Assembly (NCBI GenBank): GCA_937926215.1
Contig: CALEYA010000010.1
Coordinates: 1 to 34,522, forward strand
Source: an uncultured Croceitalea sp.
GTDB taxonomy: Bacteria > Bacteroidota > Bacteroidia > Flavobacteriales > Flavobacteriaceae
Direction of reading: 5' to 3'
Length of the DNA stretch: 34,522 nucleotides
Made by a program: the position numbers and the translations under genes. Below are positions 7,650-15,949 of the stretch, in pieces (the first letter of the stretch is position 1; every line of letters starts with the position of its first letter). The notes beneath the pieces were generated by a model. It saw only the letters and a list, made by a program, of their open reading frames with translations, was not told where the DNA came from and searched no databases.

Positions 7650-8250
7650 TAAAGTTTTTGTTAATGAGTCTCCGTTGTTCTTAACAAATGAAAAGCCGGA
7701 CAATATGGTTGGCAATGTTTTTTTGATGGAGGACAATGCTATAACTTATGCCATTACCTCACTTTCCAAAAAACTACTCAAAGAAGCCTACATCTATGAC
7801 CCCAGCGATGATATTTTAGAAAAATTCAGCAGTAAGATCCCAATTGTGGTCGCCGCTGGCGGACTGGTTACCAATGCAAAAGGGAAGGTGCTTTTTATTT
7901 ATAGGAACGATAAATGGGACTTGCCCAAAGGAAAGTTGGATAAGGGGGAATCTATTGAGAAAGCAGCGATACGGGAGGTTGAAGAGGAAACGGGGGTTTC
8001 TGACCTCTATATTGAAAAGTATCTAAAAACGACTTATCACATTTTTAAACGCAACGGCGAATACCGATTAAAAAAAGTTTTCTGGTTTGAAATGGTCACT
8101 GAATTTGAAGGCAAATTGGTACCGCAAGAAAAGGAAGGTATTACCAAAGTAAAGTGGAAAGGGAAGAAAAAAATTAAAAAAGCCCTGCTAAATTCTTACC
8201 AAAATATAAGGCTCCTGTTCGAGGACGATTTGTCAATTTCCGAGGATTGA
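7645..8250 (+). CDS. Nudix hydrolase
   Basis: A 201-residue protein with a complete Nudix box at about residues 96-118: GKLDKGE, seven residues, then REVEEETGV, supplying the Glu ligands for divalent metal. Nudix enzymes cleave nucleoside diphosphates linked to other groups; the substrate cannot be told from this sequence. About 70 residues precede the Nudix domain (VFVNESPLFLTNEKPDN...), a known arrangement in flavobacterial homologues. The ATG at 7645 is chosen because earlier in-frame starts run back through pyrE. It diverges from pyrE over 7 bp. Its 3' end overlaps the convergent M14 gene by 18 bp. Confidence 0.9.
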   Translation: MYKVFVNESPLFLTNEKPDNMVGNVFLMEDNAITYAITSLSKKLLKEAYIYDPSDDILEKFSSKIPIVVAAGGLVTNAKGKVLFIYRNDKWDLPKGKLDKGESIEKAAIREVEEETGVSDLYIEKYLKTTYHIFKRNGEYRLKKVFWFEMVTEFEGKLVPQEKEGITKVKWKGKKKIKKALLNSYQNIRLLFEDDLSISED

Positions 8251-10023
8251 TTCAGCACCGGACCCTTTAGGAATCCTATAGATAGGATATTGCATATGGG
8301 CATCCTCATAATACTCCGATTTTTTGAATAGCCAATCCAATTGGGCGTACCAATTGGCCGCAAAATCCGGGTCTTCTTCTTTCTTTTTAAAAAAATGTTG
8401 TCTTAAACTGTCATTTTCTTTGAGCAATTGTAAGGCCGTATCTTCAAAAACGTAGGGAGAAAAGCCCTCTTTCTGTTGTAGTACGGTATCAAAAAAGTTC
8501 CAGTTAAAAAAGGAATCGGGAGCTTGTGGTTCCAAAGTTTCCATTACATAGCGAATTCCTTCTTGGGCGGTGGGCACTACAATATCCCCCTTGGTGATAT
8601 GTAGTTGTTTTACTTCTGGTGTAACCATAGTCCCATAATGCAGATAGTGCCCTTCATACGCCATATCCCTGGTATTGTAATTGGTAATGCGATACATTTC
8701 TACCTGAAGCGTAGTATCGTTTTGCGCCTCAAAAAAATCAATCTGATTGGAAACCAATCTATCCGTAACCGCTGTCCATGCCTTTTTTATGAGGTAGGCG
8801 TAGGGTACTTTTACGCTATCGGCAGGCATAAAATAGTTTTGATAGGCTACATTTTTGGTAAAAGGTTTTTCCCGGTTATAGGCTAACCTTGGCTGGCCGG
8901 TAACTTCACTTATTAGGGTGTCCGCCTTAAAACCTTTAAAGGCCAGCGTAGTGGTTTTTGTAGTATCTACCTGCCAGTTTAACGGGTAATAGTCCATCTG
9001 CTGGTTGGCCGTTATGGCTTTTGAGCGTAGTTTTTTTATGCGTTCATGGTCCTTGTCCGCCAAAACCAAGAGTTGTTGCAATAGTTCGTAGGTTCCCCGC
9101 ACCCTTTGTTTATAGGGTTTTAACATGTGGGTTTCCACCATAAGACCAAAGGTGTTAAAAAGTGTGGTATAGCCCGTGGAATATCTGGGACTGTCTAAAA
9201 ATTGGGAAAAGCCGCTTTCTGGAGGTCTATTAAAAACATTGACATATGGGGTGATATCCAGGTTTTTGCTTTTAAGGCCCGCCTCAAGATCGGGCATAAG
9301 TTCTTGATGTAAATATGCTCCCAAAGGACCACCAAGCTTATTATGTTGGGTGAATAAATGCGTGAGGGTGTATTGGTAGTCCGCACCATTACTTACATGG
9401 TTGTCCACAAAAATATCCGGTTTGACCAGATGGTATATTTGTGCAAAAGTGCTCGCGTTTTTGGTATCGGCTTTGATAAAATCCCGGTTGAGGTCGTAAT
9501 TCTTGGCATTCCCCCGAAAACCATAGCTTTTAGGCCCATTTTGATTGGCCCGTGAGGTCGAATTCCTGTTCAGCATACCGCCCACATTGTACACTGCAAT
9601 AGCCGCTATGACCACATTTTTGGGAGCGGTTATTTTTCCAATGGCCAAATCGCGGAACAATAGCATGGAAGCATCAATACCATCGCTCTCCCCCGGATGG
9701 ATACCATTATTGATAAGGATAACCGACTTATCTTTTTGAAGTTTCTTAAAATTAAAGTTGCCCTCTGGATTATAGGTGACCAAATGCAAAGGCAAACCGC
9801 TATCCGTTTCCCCAATGGTCTGCACGTTAATTTCCGGATAATTCTGTGCAAGCTTCAGGTAATGCTCTGTGACTTCTGTATAAGTAGCGGTTTCCAGGCC
9901 TTTGGAAACCTCAAAAGGTGTCTTAAAGCTGTCCAATTGTTCTTCTGTTGTTGTTTTACAGGATAATGCCAAAACAAGACAAAGAATTAGGGCAATTGGG
10001 ATGTTTAAAAATGTATGCTTCAT
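8233..10023 (-). CDS. M14-family zinc carboxypeptidase-like lipoprotein
   Basis: A 596-residue exported protein. The first 22 residues are a lipoprotein signal ending in ALSC, with Cys22 as the predicted lipidated residue. The M14 zinc site is complete: HPGE (His109, Glu112) and VDNH (His209). The substrate-carboxylate site DLNRDF includes Asn179-Arg180, and Glu298 in MVETHM is a candidate catalytic glutamate. The peptidase domain covers about residues 45-320. The remaining ~275 residues are an extension that I do not recognise. It probably trims peptides in the periplasm or on the outer membrane. A 14-bp palindrome lies 94 bp upstream of the ATG. The 3' end overlaps the Nudix gene by 18 bp. 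Confidence 0.85.
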   Translation of the reverse strand: MKHTFLNIPIALILCLVLALSCKTTTEEQLDSFKTPFEVSKGLETATYTEVTEHYLKLAQNYPEINVQTIGETDSGLPLHLVTYNPEGNFNFKKLQKDKSVILINNGIHPGESDGIDASMLLFRDLAIGKITAPKNVVIAAIAVYNVGGMLNRNSTSRANQNGPKSYGFRGNAKNYDLNRDFIKADTKNASTFAQIYHLVKPDIFVDNHVSNGADYQYTLTHLFTQHNKLGGPLGAYLHQELMPDLEAGLKSKNLDITPYVNVFNRPPESGFSQFLDSPRYSTGYTTLFNTFGLMVETHMLKPYKQRVRGTYELLQQLLVLADKDHERIKKLRSKAITANQQMDYYPLNWQVDTTKTTTLAFKGFKADTLISEVTGQPRLAYNREKPFTKNVAYQNYFMPADSVKVPYAYLIKKAWTAVTDRLVSNQIDFFEAQNDTTLQVEMYRITNYNTRDMAYEGHYLHYGTMVTPEVKQLHITKGDIVVPTAQEGIRYVMETLEPQAPDSFFNWNFFDTVLQQKEGFSPYVFEDTALQLLKENDSLRQHFFKKKEEDPDFAANWYAQLDWLFKKSEYYEDAHMQYPIYRIPKGSGAESILGN

Positions 10024-10116
10024 GATGACGTCCTTAGGAAGTATAAAAGTAAGAAACTACATGGTCCCTTGGAAGGTAAGTCCGATTTTCATCTGGCGAA
10101 AAATTATTGGATAAGC

Positions 10117-10130
10117 CCCCTAATTAGGGG
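10117..10130. promoter_or_regulatory. Perfect palindrome upstream of the M14 gene, possible operator
   Basis: The sequence CCCCTAATTAGGGG is its own reverse complement over 14 bp. It sits between the end of the response-regulator gene (10173) and the M14 start (10023), about 94 bp upstream of that ATG. Length and symmetry suit a dimeric transcription factor. It has no loop or U-tract suited to a terminator. The factor is unknown. Confidence 0.4.
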
Positions 10131-10172
10131 TCATTGAAGTTGAAACCGAAAACTGTGTAAAAGAAAAAAGAA

Positions 10173-10586
10173 TTAACTGGCGATATCCGCAGAAAGTAGT
10201 TCTTTGAAATCAATGGAAAAAATGGGCTTTATGTTATAATACAACCGGCGGGGCATCCTACTTTTATAGCTTTCCCAGGTGTTGACGTCCGTTTGATCTA
10301 TGGAAGAGGTAATAATGTTGATGACAATTTTTTTATTAAAAGGAATTTTTAAGAATTCTTCCAAAAACTGCCATCCATCCATAATGGGCATGTTGATATC
10401 CAAGAAGATAAGGTCCGGGATGGGACCGCCATTGGAAAGGCTTGCCTGAATATGGTTCATGGCTTCCTTACCGTTTTTAAACTCCAAAACGGTTTGGCAG
10501 CTAATGGATTTATGGATGAGTTTTTTGATACCAAAAGCTGTAATGGTATCATCATCAACGATATAAATGGTATCTACGTTAATCAT
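10173..10586 (-). CDS. Single-domain response regulator (CheY-like)
   Basis: A 137-residue receiver domain with no output domain. The acidic pocket is IVDDD (residues 9-13), the phosphoacceptor is Asp63 in FLDINMPIMDGW, Thr/Ser lie at 93-95 (IITSS), and the conserved lysine is Lys120 in YYNIKPI. It overlaps the 3' end of the histidine kinase gene by 8 bp, so the two are cotranslated and probably a cognate pair. Without a DNA-binding domain it must signal through a protein partner, possibly in a phosphorelay (inference). Confidence 0.9.
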   Translation of the reverse strand: MINVDTIYIVDDDTITAFGIKKLIHKSISCQTVLEFKNGKEAMNHIQASLSNGGPIPDLIFLDINMPIMDGWQFLEEFLKIPFNKKIVINIITSSIDQTDVNTWESYKSRMPRRLYYNIKPIFSIDFKELLSADIAS

Positions 10587-12423
10587 TTAATCGGATATTA
10601 AAGGTAGCACCAATACCAACTTTGCTTTCCACCTCTATGGTTCCTCCCATGGCTTCCACTTGGTTTTTTACGATATAAAGACCAATGCCACGGGCGTCCT
10701 TATTGTTATGGAAAGTTTTGTACATACCAAAGAGTTTATCCCCGTACTTGTCCAAATCTATTCCCAGACCGTTATCCTTAATGCTCAACACCGTTGCATC
10801 CCCCTCTTTTTTGGCGGTTAAGTTGATTACTGGTGTACGGTCTGGATGGGCATAGATAACCGCGTTTTTAAGAACATTTAAAATGATATTATCCAAATAG
10901 GCGGGAGCAGCTTTTAAGGTGGTTCCTGCTGGAATATCAATCTTGACCTTTGCCTTCTTTTGTTTTAGAAAAGCCTCCAAGGCTTTTAAGGACTGCTTTA
11001 TCTTTTCGTTTAGGTCCAGATGCTCTTGTTCAATATTGATATTGGTATTGATGTCCACTACAATATTGAGGTTCTCCAGGGTTTCCATAAGGCTTTGGGA
11101 AGCTTGGGAAAGCATGTTGACCAGTTTTTCTTTTTCCTTGTCATCCTGCTCTTGCATTAGAAATTCCAACAGCATGGAAAAATTGGCGGTGTGGGAACGC
11201 AGGTTGTGCGAAATAATATGGGCAAAATTAATGAGCTTCTTATTCTGTTCAGAGGTAACATTGATGAGTTTCCGCAGCTCGTTTTCTTTTTCCTTAAGCG
11301 AACTAATATTCATGCTAATGCCTAAAATCGCATAGATTTGCCCTCCCAAATTCTTAAGGGGAATCTTGGAGACCAACATGGGTACTTCTTTTCCTGCCCT
11401 GGTAGCGACCATTCGTTCCTTAGAAAAAACGGGCTTTTCGTTGAAGATGATCTCCAAATCCTCATCCCGCAACTTGGTGGCCATTTCCTCATCAAAAAAA
11501 TCATAGTCGGACTTACCAATAAGCTCTTGTGGATTTGGTACACCCAAAAAATCGCACTCTGCTTTGTTTACCAGAATTTTCTTGGAGTTGAGGTCTTTTA
11601 TGTAAATGTTCAGCGGAATATTATCGATTAGGGTATGCAATATTTGTTCGCGTTCCCGTATCTGCTGTTCGGCTACTTCTTGCTCTGTAATGTCTTGAAA
11701 GGTTCCCACCAATCGTATGATTTGGTTACCCCTATGGACTGGCTTTCCAGATGTAATGACCCATTTTTCCTTACCAGTAGCCGTTTTTATTTTCGATTTT
11801 GTTGTCCAAGGTTGTCCTTTGATCATCCCATTATGGAAAAACATGGCAATGGAATTTCTTTCATGCCCGCTGATATAAAAATCGATGGCCGCATCCACGT
11901 TGGGTTGAAAATCCTCAGGCACCTCATGAATTTTTTTGGTCATGTTGGACCACGTAAGTTCTTCTGTGGCTATGTGGTACTCCCATGTACCTACTTTGGT
12001 CATTTCTGATTGGTCCTTTAAAAGATTTTCCAATTTTTCAAAACGGACCTCATTTTCTAGATAGCTGGAGATATCTTCCGCTTGTAGAATGATACCGATA
12101 ATATTTTCGTTTTCATTGTACAGGGGTGTGCAAGTAAATTGGTAGTTTTTGTATTGTGTGGCGGAAGCGTTCGTATCAAACAATAGTTTTTGGGGAGTGC
12201 CTTCCAAGCAAAACTTTAACTGTGCCAACACCTGGGATTCTATAAACTGCGGCAATTGACTGATGCATTTTCCAAAATATTGGTTTCTGGTACAATCAAA
12301 ATGTTCCAACCAGCTGTGGGAAGCATGCAATAACTTAAAATCAGTATCCAGCAAGGCAGTTGGTGTGGGTAACTGCTTTACTAAGTTGTTTACTGTAGTC
12401 AAAGTCATTGCTGTTAAACTCAT
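10579..12423 (-). CDS. PAS-domain sensor histidine kinase
   Basis: A 614-residue kinase with no obvious membrane segment, so probably cytosolic. Three PAS domains come first: about 10-110, 135-255 (ending LVGTFQDITEQ) and 265-380 (ending ILGISMNIS). The dimerization helix follows, with the phosphoacceptor His in FAHIISHNLRSHTANFSML. The ATPase part has N box NVLKNAVIYAH, G1 LSIKDNGLGID and G2 DARGIGLYIVKNQVEAMGG. The ATG at 12423 is used; the frame opens with a GTG at 12438. A promoter with TTG and TAATTTTG boxes lies at 12450-12480. It is followed by a coupled receiver gene. The signal sensed is unknown; a redox, ligand or light cue through the PAS domains is possible. Confidence 0.9.
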   Translation of the reverse strand: MSLTAMTLTTVNNLVKQLPTPTALLDTDFKLLHASHSWLEHFDCTRNQYFGKCISQLPQFIESQVLAQLKFCLEGTPQKLLFDTNASATQYKNYQFTCTPLYNENENIIGIILQAEDISSYLENEVRFEKLENLLKDQSEMTKVGTWEYHIATEELTWSNMTKKIHEVPEDFQPNVDAAIDFYISGHERNSIAMFFHNGMIKGQPWTTKSKIKTATGKEKWVITSGKPVHRGNQIIRLVGTFQDITEQEVAEQQIREREQILHTLIDNIPLNIYIKDLNSKKILVNKAECDFLGVPNPQELIGKSDYDFFDEEMATKLRDEDLEIIFNEKPVFSKERMVATRAGKEVPMLVSKIPLKNLGGQIYAILGISMNISSLKEKENELRKLINVTSEQNKKLINFAHIISHNLRSHTANFSMLLEFLMQEQDDKEKEKLVNMLSQASQSLMETLENLNIVVDINTNINIEQEHLDLNEKIKQSLKALEAFLKQKKAKVKIDIPAGTTLKAAPAYLDNIILNVLKNAVIYAHPDRTPVINLTAKKEGDATVLSIKDNGLGIDLDKYGDKLFGMYKTFHNNKDARGIGLYIVKNQVEAMGGTIEVESKVGIGATFNIRLND

Positions 12424-12449
12424 GATGTTGAACTTCACATGGATTATCT

Positions 12450-12480
12450 CAAAATTAAAAAAGAAAGTAATTTCCTACAA
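12450..12480 (-). promoter_or_regulatory. Probable promoter of the histidine kinase/response regulator pair
   Basis: On the minus strand a TTG (12478-12480) is followed after 20 bp by TAATTTTG (12450-12457), an exact -7 box. Both elements of the Bacteroidota promoter are present, and transcription would start about 20 nt ahead of the ATG at 12423. The rest of the 160-bp gap to coaD is A/T-rich with no other feature seen. Confidence 0.55.
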
Positions 12481-12586
12481 TTTTAACATTATAATATTGT
12501 TTTGTGCAAATAATGTTGTGAAGTGATTCAAAGAAGTGGTGAGACGTTCTTTAAAAGGAAAAATATAAGAATTAGACGAGCACTCG

Positions 12587-13054
12587 CTACGCTTTGGTAG
12601 TCGAATGTCTAACGGTGCTGGGAACCAAACTGGTATAATCGCCACCGTTTCTGATAACGTCCCTAACAATGGAAGAACTGATATAAGATTTGCCGGACGA
12701 GGTCAATAAAAAAACCGTTTCGATTTCCGATAAATGCCTGTTGGTATGCGCTATAGCCTTTTCAAATTCAAAATCCGCGGGATTGCGCAAGCCCCTAAGG
12801 ATAAAATTGGCCCCTATCTCCTTACAAAAATCTACGGTCAACCCTTGGTAAGTGACTACTTTAATCTTAGGCTCATCCTTAAATGCATCCTCAATAAACT
12901 GCTGCCGTTCCGTTAAGGAAAACATATACTTTTTATCGGCATTGATGCCTATCGCAATGATGAGCTCATCAAATAAGGTGATTCCCCGCTCAATAATATC
13001 GTAATGGCCTAGGGTCAAGGGATCAAATGACCCGGGGAAGATTGCACGTCTCAT
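12587..13054 (-). CDS. coaD: Phosphopantetheine adenylyltransferase
   Basis: A 155-residue enzyme that transfers AMP from ATP to 4'-phosphopantetheine, the penultimate step of coenzyme A synthesis. The nucleotidyltransferase motif is TLGH at residues 14-17 within FPGSFDPLTLGHYD. RGLRNPADFEFE (from 87) and ISSSIVR at 125-131 complete the active site. Length is normal. The ATG lies 26 bp after the ddl stop, so the two genes form an operon. The stop at 12587 is followed by the 160-bp gap ahead of the histidine kinase gene. Confidence 0.95.
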   Translation of the reverse strand: MRRAIFPGSFDPLTLGHYDIIERGITLFDELIIAIGINADKKYMFSLTERQQFIEDAFKDEPKIKVVTYQGLTVDFCKEIGANFILRGLRNPADFEFEKAIAHTNRHLSEIETVFLLTSSGKSYISSSIVRDVIRNGGDYTSLVPSTVRHSTTKA

Positions 13055-13080
13055 GAGTTGGTTGTTGGATTTTTCTAAAA

Positions 13081-14067
13081 TTAAGCATTATTATTTTTTA
13101 AGGCCTCGTCAATGGCACTTTCAAATAATTGGGCAAGGGAAATCCCTGCCGCATTTGCTTGCTGGGGCAATATGCTTTCTTCCGTTAATCCCGGAGTGGT
13201 ATTCACTTCCAAAAGATAAGGTTGATCCCCCACAAAAATAAATTCACTTCTGGTATAGCCGGACATTTTTAAGACCTCGTATATTTTTTTTGCGACATCG
13301 GCCGTTCTTTTTTCATATTCCGGTGAAATGCGGGCCGGAGTAATTTCTTGTGATTTACCCTCGTATTTGGCTTCGTAATCAAAAAAATCGTTCTCACTAA
13401 CGATTTCGGTCATTGGCAGTACGGTTACCTCCCCATTATAGGTAATAACCCCAACGGAAACTTCCGTGCCGTCCAAAAAAGATTCGATTATAATTTCATT
13501 GTCTTCCTTAAATGCTTTGTTTACGGCATCTTGTAATTCTTCTTCCCGGTAGACTTTGGATATGCCAAAACTACTTCCCGCCCTATTGGCTTTAACAAAA
13601 CAAGGGAGTCCTACTTTAGCAATGATTTCCTTGGGTTTAATAAGATCTCCTAAATTCAAAAAATAAGATTCCGCACATTGGATGCCATAGGGTTTTAGGG
13701 TGCTCAACAAGTCGCGCTTATTGAAAGTTAGGCCTGCTTGATAGACACCACAGCTGGTCTGTGGTATTCCCAATAATTGAAAATAGGCTTGCATGAGCCC
13801 GTCTTCACCCGGTGTTCCGTGGATGGCATTGAATACGCAATGGAAGGTAATCTTTTTACCGGCTATCAAAAGGCTAAAATCATCCTTGTTGATAGGATGT
13901 TTTTTTTGGTCATCGTCCAAATAATACCATTCCTTAGGGAGAATATGAATAGGGTAGCAAACAAACCGTTCTTTGCTCAAATGCTTTTTTACGACCGTTC
14001 CGCTTTTAATGGAAATATCATGCTCACTGGAATACCCACCCATGATAATGGCAATATTTTTCTTCAT
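13081..14067 (-). CDS. ddl: D-alanine--D-alanine ligase
   Basis: A 328-residue ATP-grasp ligase that makes D-Ala-D-Ala for peptidoglycan. The N-terminal substrate domain has IAIIMGGYSSEHDISIKSG; FVKANRAGSSFGISKVY is the central ATP-grasp region; and the last part carries LEVNTTPGLTEESILPQQA with metal-binding Glu and Asn. Length is normal. Start codons at 14076 and 14067 are both ATG; the second gives the usual MKKNIAIIMGG beginning. It diverges from the PASTA gene over about 75 bp and is followed by coaD. Confidence 0.95.
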   Translation of the reverse strand: MKKNIAIIMGGYSSEHDISIKSGTVVKKHLSKERFVCYPIHILPKEWYYLDDDQKKHPINKDDFSLLIAGKKITFHCVFNAIHGTPGEDGLMQAYFQLLGIPQTSCGVYQAGLTFNKRDLLSTLKPYGIQCAESYFLNLGDLIKPKEIIAKVGLPCFVKANRAGSSFGISKVYREEELQDAVNKAFKEDNEIIIESFLDGTEVSVGVITYNGEVTVLPMTEIVSENDFFDYEAKYEGKSQEITPARISPEYEKRTADVAKKIYEVLKMSGYTRSEFIFVGDQPYLLEVNTTPGLTEESILPQQANAAGISLAQLFESAIDEALKNNNA

Positions 14068-14115
14068 CTTTTGCATTATGGTGCCGCCAAAGTAAATAAA
14101 AAAGGGCTGTTTTTC

Positions 14116-14123
14116 TATATTTG
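14116..14123 (+). promoter_or_regulatory. Probable -7 promoter box of the PASTA-rluD pair
   Basis: TATATTTG matches TAnnTTTG exactly, 18 bp upstream of the ATG at 14142. I see no TTG at a proper -33 distance. Its position between divergent genes, close to the start, supports it. Confidence 0.5.
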
Positions 14124-14141
14124 TTGGGTTAACATAATTCT

Positions 14142-14732
14142 ATGAAGGATTTTTTTGATTTTTTAAAAAGCAAGATTTTTCTAATTCAATTGGGTCTTGC
14201 CCTGTTGCTTTTGATACTTATTTGTTTTGGCACCCTACAATGGTTAAAGAGCACCACCAATCACAATGAATTTGTAGAAGTACCTGATTTTTCTAAAATG
14301 TCCGTCCAGGACATGCGTAAATTGGCAGAGGAAAAAGGATTGCGTTATGAAGTCTTGGACTCCACCAATTATGACCCAGCTTATCCCAGGTTCTCCATTT
14401 TGGAGCAAAACCCAACTGCAGGGACCAAGGTAAAGGACAATAGAAAGATTTATTTTACGGTCAATCCATCGGGGTATAAGAAAGTTTCCGTTCCGGACAT
14501 TGTGCAGGTCACCCAACGTAATGCCACCTCTATGCTTCGCGCGGTTGGGTTGGATGTGCAACGGGTTACCTATATTGATGAGCTGGGCAAGGATATGGTC
14601 TACCAGATAAAGTACAAGGGCAAATATGTAAAACCGGGCGACAAGCTTCCAAAGACCTCAAAAGTGGAGCTTATTTGTGGTAACGGGACCATTCCCGGGA
14701 GTGCTATAATAAAAGCCGAATCCAACGAATAA
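14142..14732 (+). CDS. Membrane-anchored PASTA-domain protein
   Basis: A 196-residue protein with a short cytosolic N-terminus, one membrane segment at about residues 13-32, and extracytoplasmic PASTA repeats. The first starts at VEVPDFSKMSVQDMRKLAEE and ends near YFTVN, with the typical SILEQNPTAGTKV; the second starts at VSVPDIVQVTQRNATSMLRA and ends near VELICGNG. PASTA domains bind peptidoglycan fragments or beta-lactams. There is no kinase or penicillin-binding domain here, so it is an unlinked sensor or scaffold protein. It sits divergent to ddl, a peptidoglycan gene. Its stop overlaps the rluD start as TAATG, so rluD translation is coupled to it. Confidence 0.9.
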   Translation: MKDFFDFLKSKIFLIQLGLALLLLILICFGTLQWLKSTTNHNEFVEVPDFSKMSVQDMRKLAEEKGLRYEVLDSTNYDPAYPRFSILEQNPTAGTKVKDNRKIYFTVNPSGYKKVSVPDIVQVTQRNATSMLRAVGLDVQRVTYIDELGKDMVYQIKYKGKYVKPGDKLPKTSKVELICGNGTIPGSAIIKAESNE

Positions 14733-15758
14733 TGACAGATGCAACGGAGCAAGAACCTAACCAAGAAGACCTTTTTGAACATTTTAGGTTTGTAGCCTCC
14801 AAGGGACAAGAACCCCTTAGGGTGGATAAATTTTTAATGAACTTTATTGAGAACGCCACCCGTAACAAAATACAGCAAGCGGCCAAAAAAGGAAATATCT
14901 GGGTAAATGACACCCTAGTAAAACAAAATTATAAAGTAAAGGCCGGGGATGAAATCAAAGTGCTTTTTGAACATCCGCCCTATGAGTTTTTGCTTACTCC
15001 GGAGAACATCCCCTTGGATATCGTTTATGAAGATGAGGCGTTGTTGGTGGTAAACAAATCCCCGGGTATGGTTGTCCATCCCGGACATGGCAATTATTCC
15101 GGTACCCTAATCAATGCATTGGTCTATCATTTTGATAATTTACCCAACAACAGTTCAGAACGCCCAGGTTTGGTGCATCGTATCGATAAGGATACCTCCG
15201 GCCTTTTAGTGGTGGCCAAAACGGAGGCTGCCATGACCCATTTGGCCAAACAGTTTTTTGGAAAAAACCAGTGAACGCGAGTATGTTGCGCTGGTTTGGG
15301 GCAATGTTTCCGAAGATCAAGGCACTATTGAAGGGCATTTGGCGCGCCACCCCAAAAACCGGTTGCAGATGGCCGTTTTTCCTGATGGGGACCAAGGCAA
15401 GGAAGCGGTTACCCACTATAAGGTTTTGGAACGTTTGGGCTATGTTAGTCTGGTATCCTGTAAGCTGGAGACCGGAAGAACCCACCAAATACGGGTGCAT
15501 ATGAAACATTTGGGACATACGCTTTTTAATGATGAAAGGTATGGAGGTGATAAAATTTTAAAAGGGACCACCTTTACCAAATACAAACAGTTTGTGGACA
15601 ATGCGTTCAAGTTGCTGCCCAGGCAGGCCTTACATGCCAAAACCCTTGGTTTTCAGCATCCGGTAACCAATGAGTACATGCGCTTTGATTCGGAAATCCC
15701 AGCGGATATGGCATTGTGCATAGAAAAATGGAGGGGCTACTCCAAGCACGCCCAGTAG
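14732..15758 (+). pseudogene. rluD: RluD-type 23S rRNA pseudouridine synthase, broken by a one-base frameshift
   Basis: The N-terminal part (14732-15274) has an S4 RNA-binding domain (LRVDKFLMNFIENATRNKI) and the catalytic motif HRIDKDTSGLLVV. It then runs into TGA after the residues QFFGKNQ. The C-terminal part continues in the next frame with EKTSEREYVALVWGNV and LETGRTHQIRVHMKHLGH to the stop at 15758. Removing one G of the GG at 15260-15261 restores QFFEKTSEREYVALVWG and a product of about 341 residues, the usual RluD size. Both halves are otherwise intact, so the change is recent or an error in the sequence. RluD modifies helix 69 of 23S rRNA. It starts at a TAATG overlap with the PASTA gene. 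Confidence 0.9.
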
Positions 15759-15827
15759 TATAAATTCTTTCGATCTTTTTATTGATAAGTCCATTTGTTA
15801 GATGCTATCCATTTGATAATTTGGACT

Positions 15828-15835
15828 TACTTTTG
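15828..15835 (+). promoter_or_regulatory. Probable -7 promoter box of yaaA, with a long leader
   Basis: TACTTTTG matches TAnnTTTG exactly. The first start codon after it is at 15872 and that of yaaA at 15950, so a leader of about 105 nt would result. A TTTG lies upstream at 15812-15815, but the 12-bp spacing is short for a -33 element. Confidence 0.4.
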
Positions 15836-15843
15836 GTAAACTA

Positions 15844-15864
15844 CCTCTGGGCAAGCCCACGAGG
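15844..15864 (+). other. Hairpin in the yaaA leader
   Basis: CCTC-TGGGC pairs with GCCCA-(C)-GAGG around a two-base AA, giving nine pairs with one bulged C. It lies just after the presumed transcription start of yaaA, with no T-run following, so it is not a terminator. It could affect translation or stability of the leader. Confidence 0.3.
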
Positions 15865-15871
15865 CATCTAT

Positions 15872-15946
15872 ATGAAACTGAATTTTAATTTTGAGGCAAA
15901 CCTTGGGGAGGTATACCCCCTGGCGCCGCCAATAAAAACCCTGTAG
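15872..15946 (+). other. Short open frame (24 codons) in the yaaA leader
   Basis: An ATG at 15872 opens MKLNFNFEANLGEVYPLAPP and ends in TAG at 15944-15946, 3 bp before the yaaA ATG. It may be a leader peptide whose translation affects yaaA, or chance. No homology is recognised. Confidence 0.25.
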
Positions 15947-15949
15947 GGA

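Noticed and set aside
7638-7736. Longer N-terminus for pyrE
   Set aside because: The extra 33 codons do not fit the family and run back through the Nudix gene.
15258-15274. Programmed ribosomal frameshift in rluD
   Set aside because: Moving from the first to the second frame needs +1, while the A-run is the sort of site used for -1; no other signal is seen. A plain indel is simpler.
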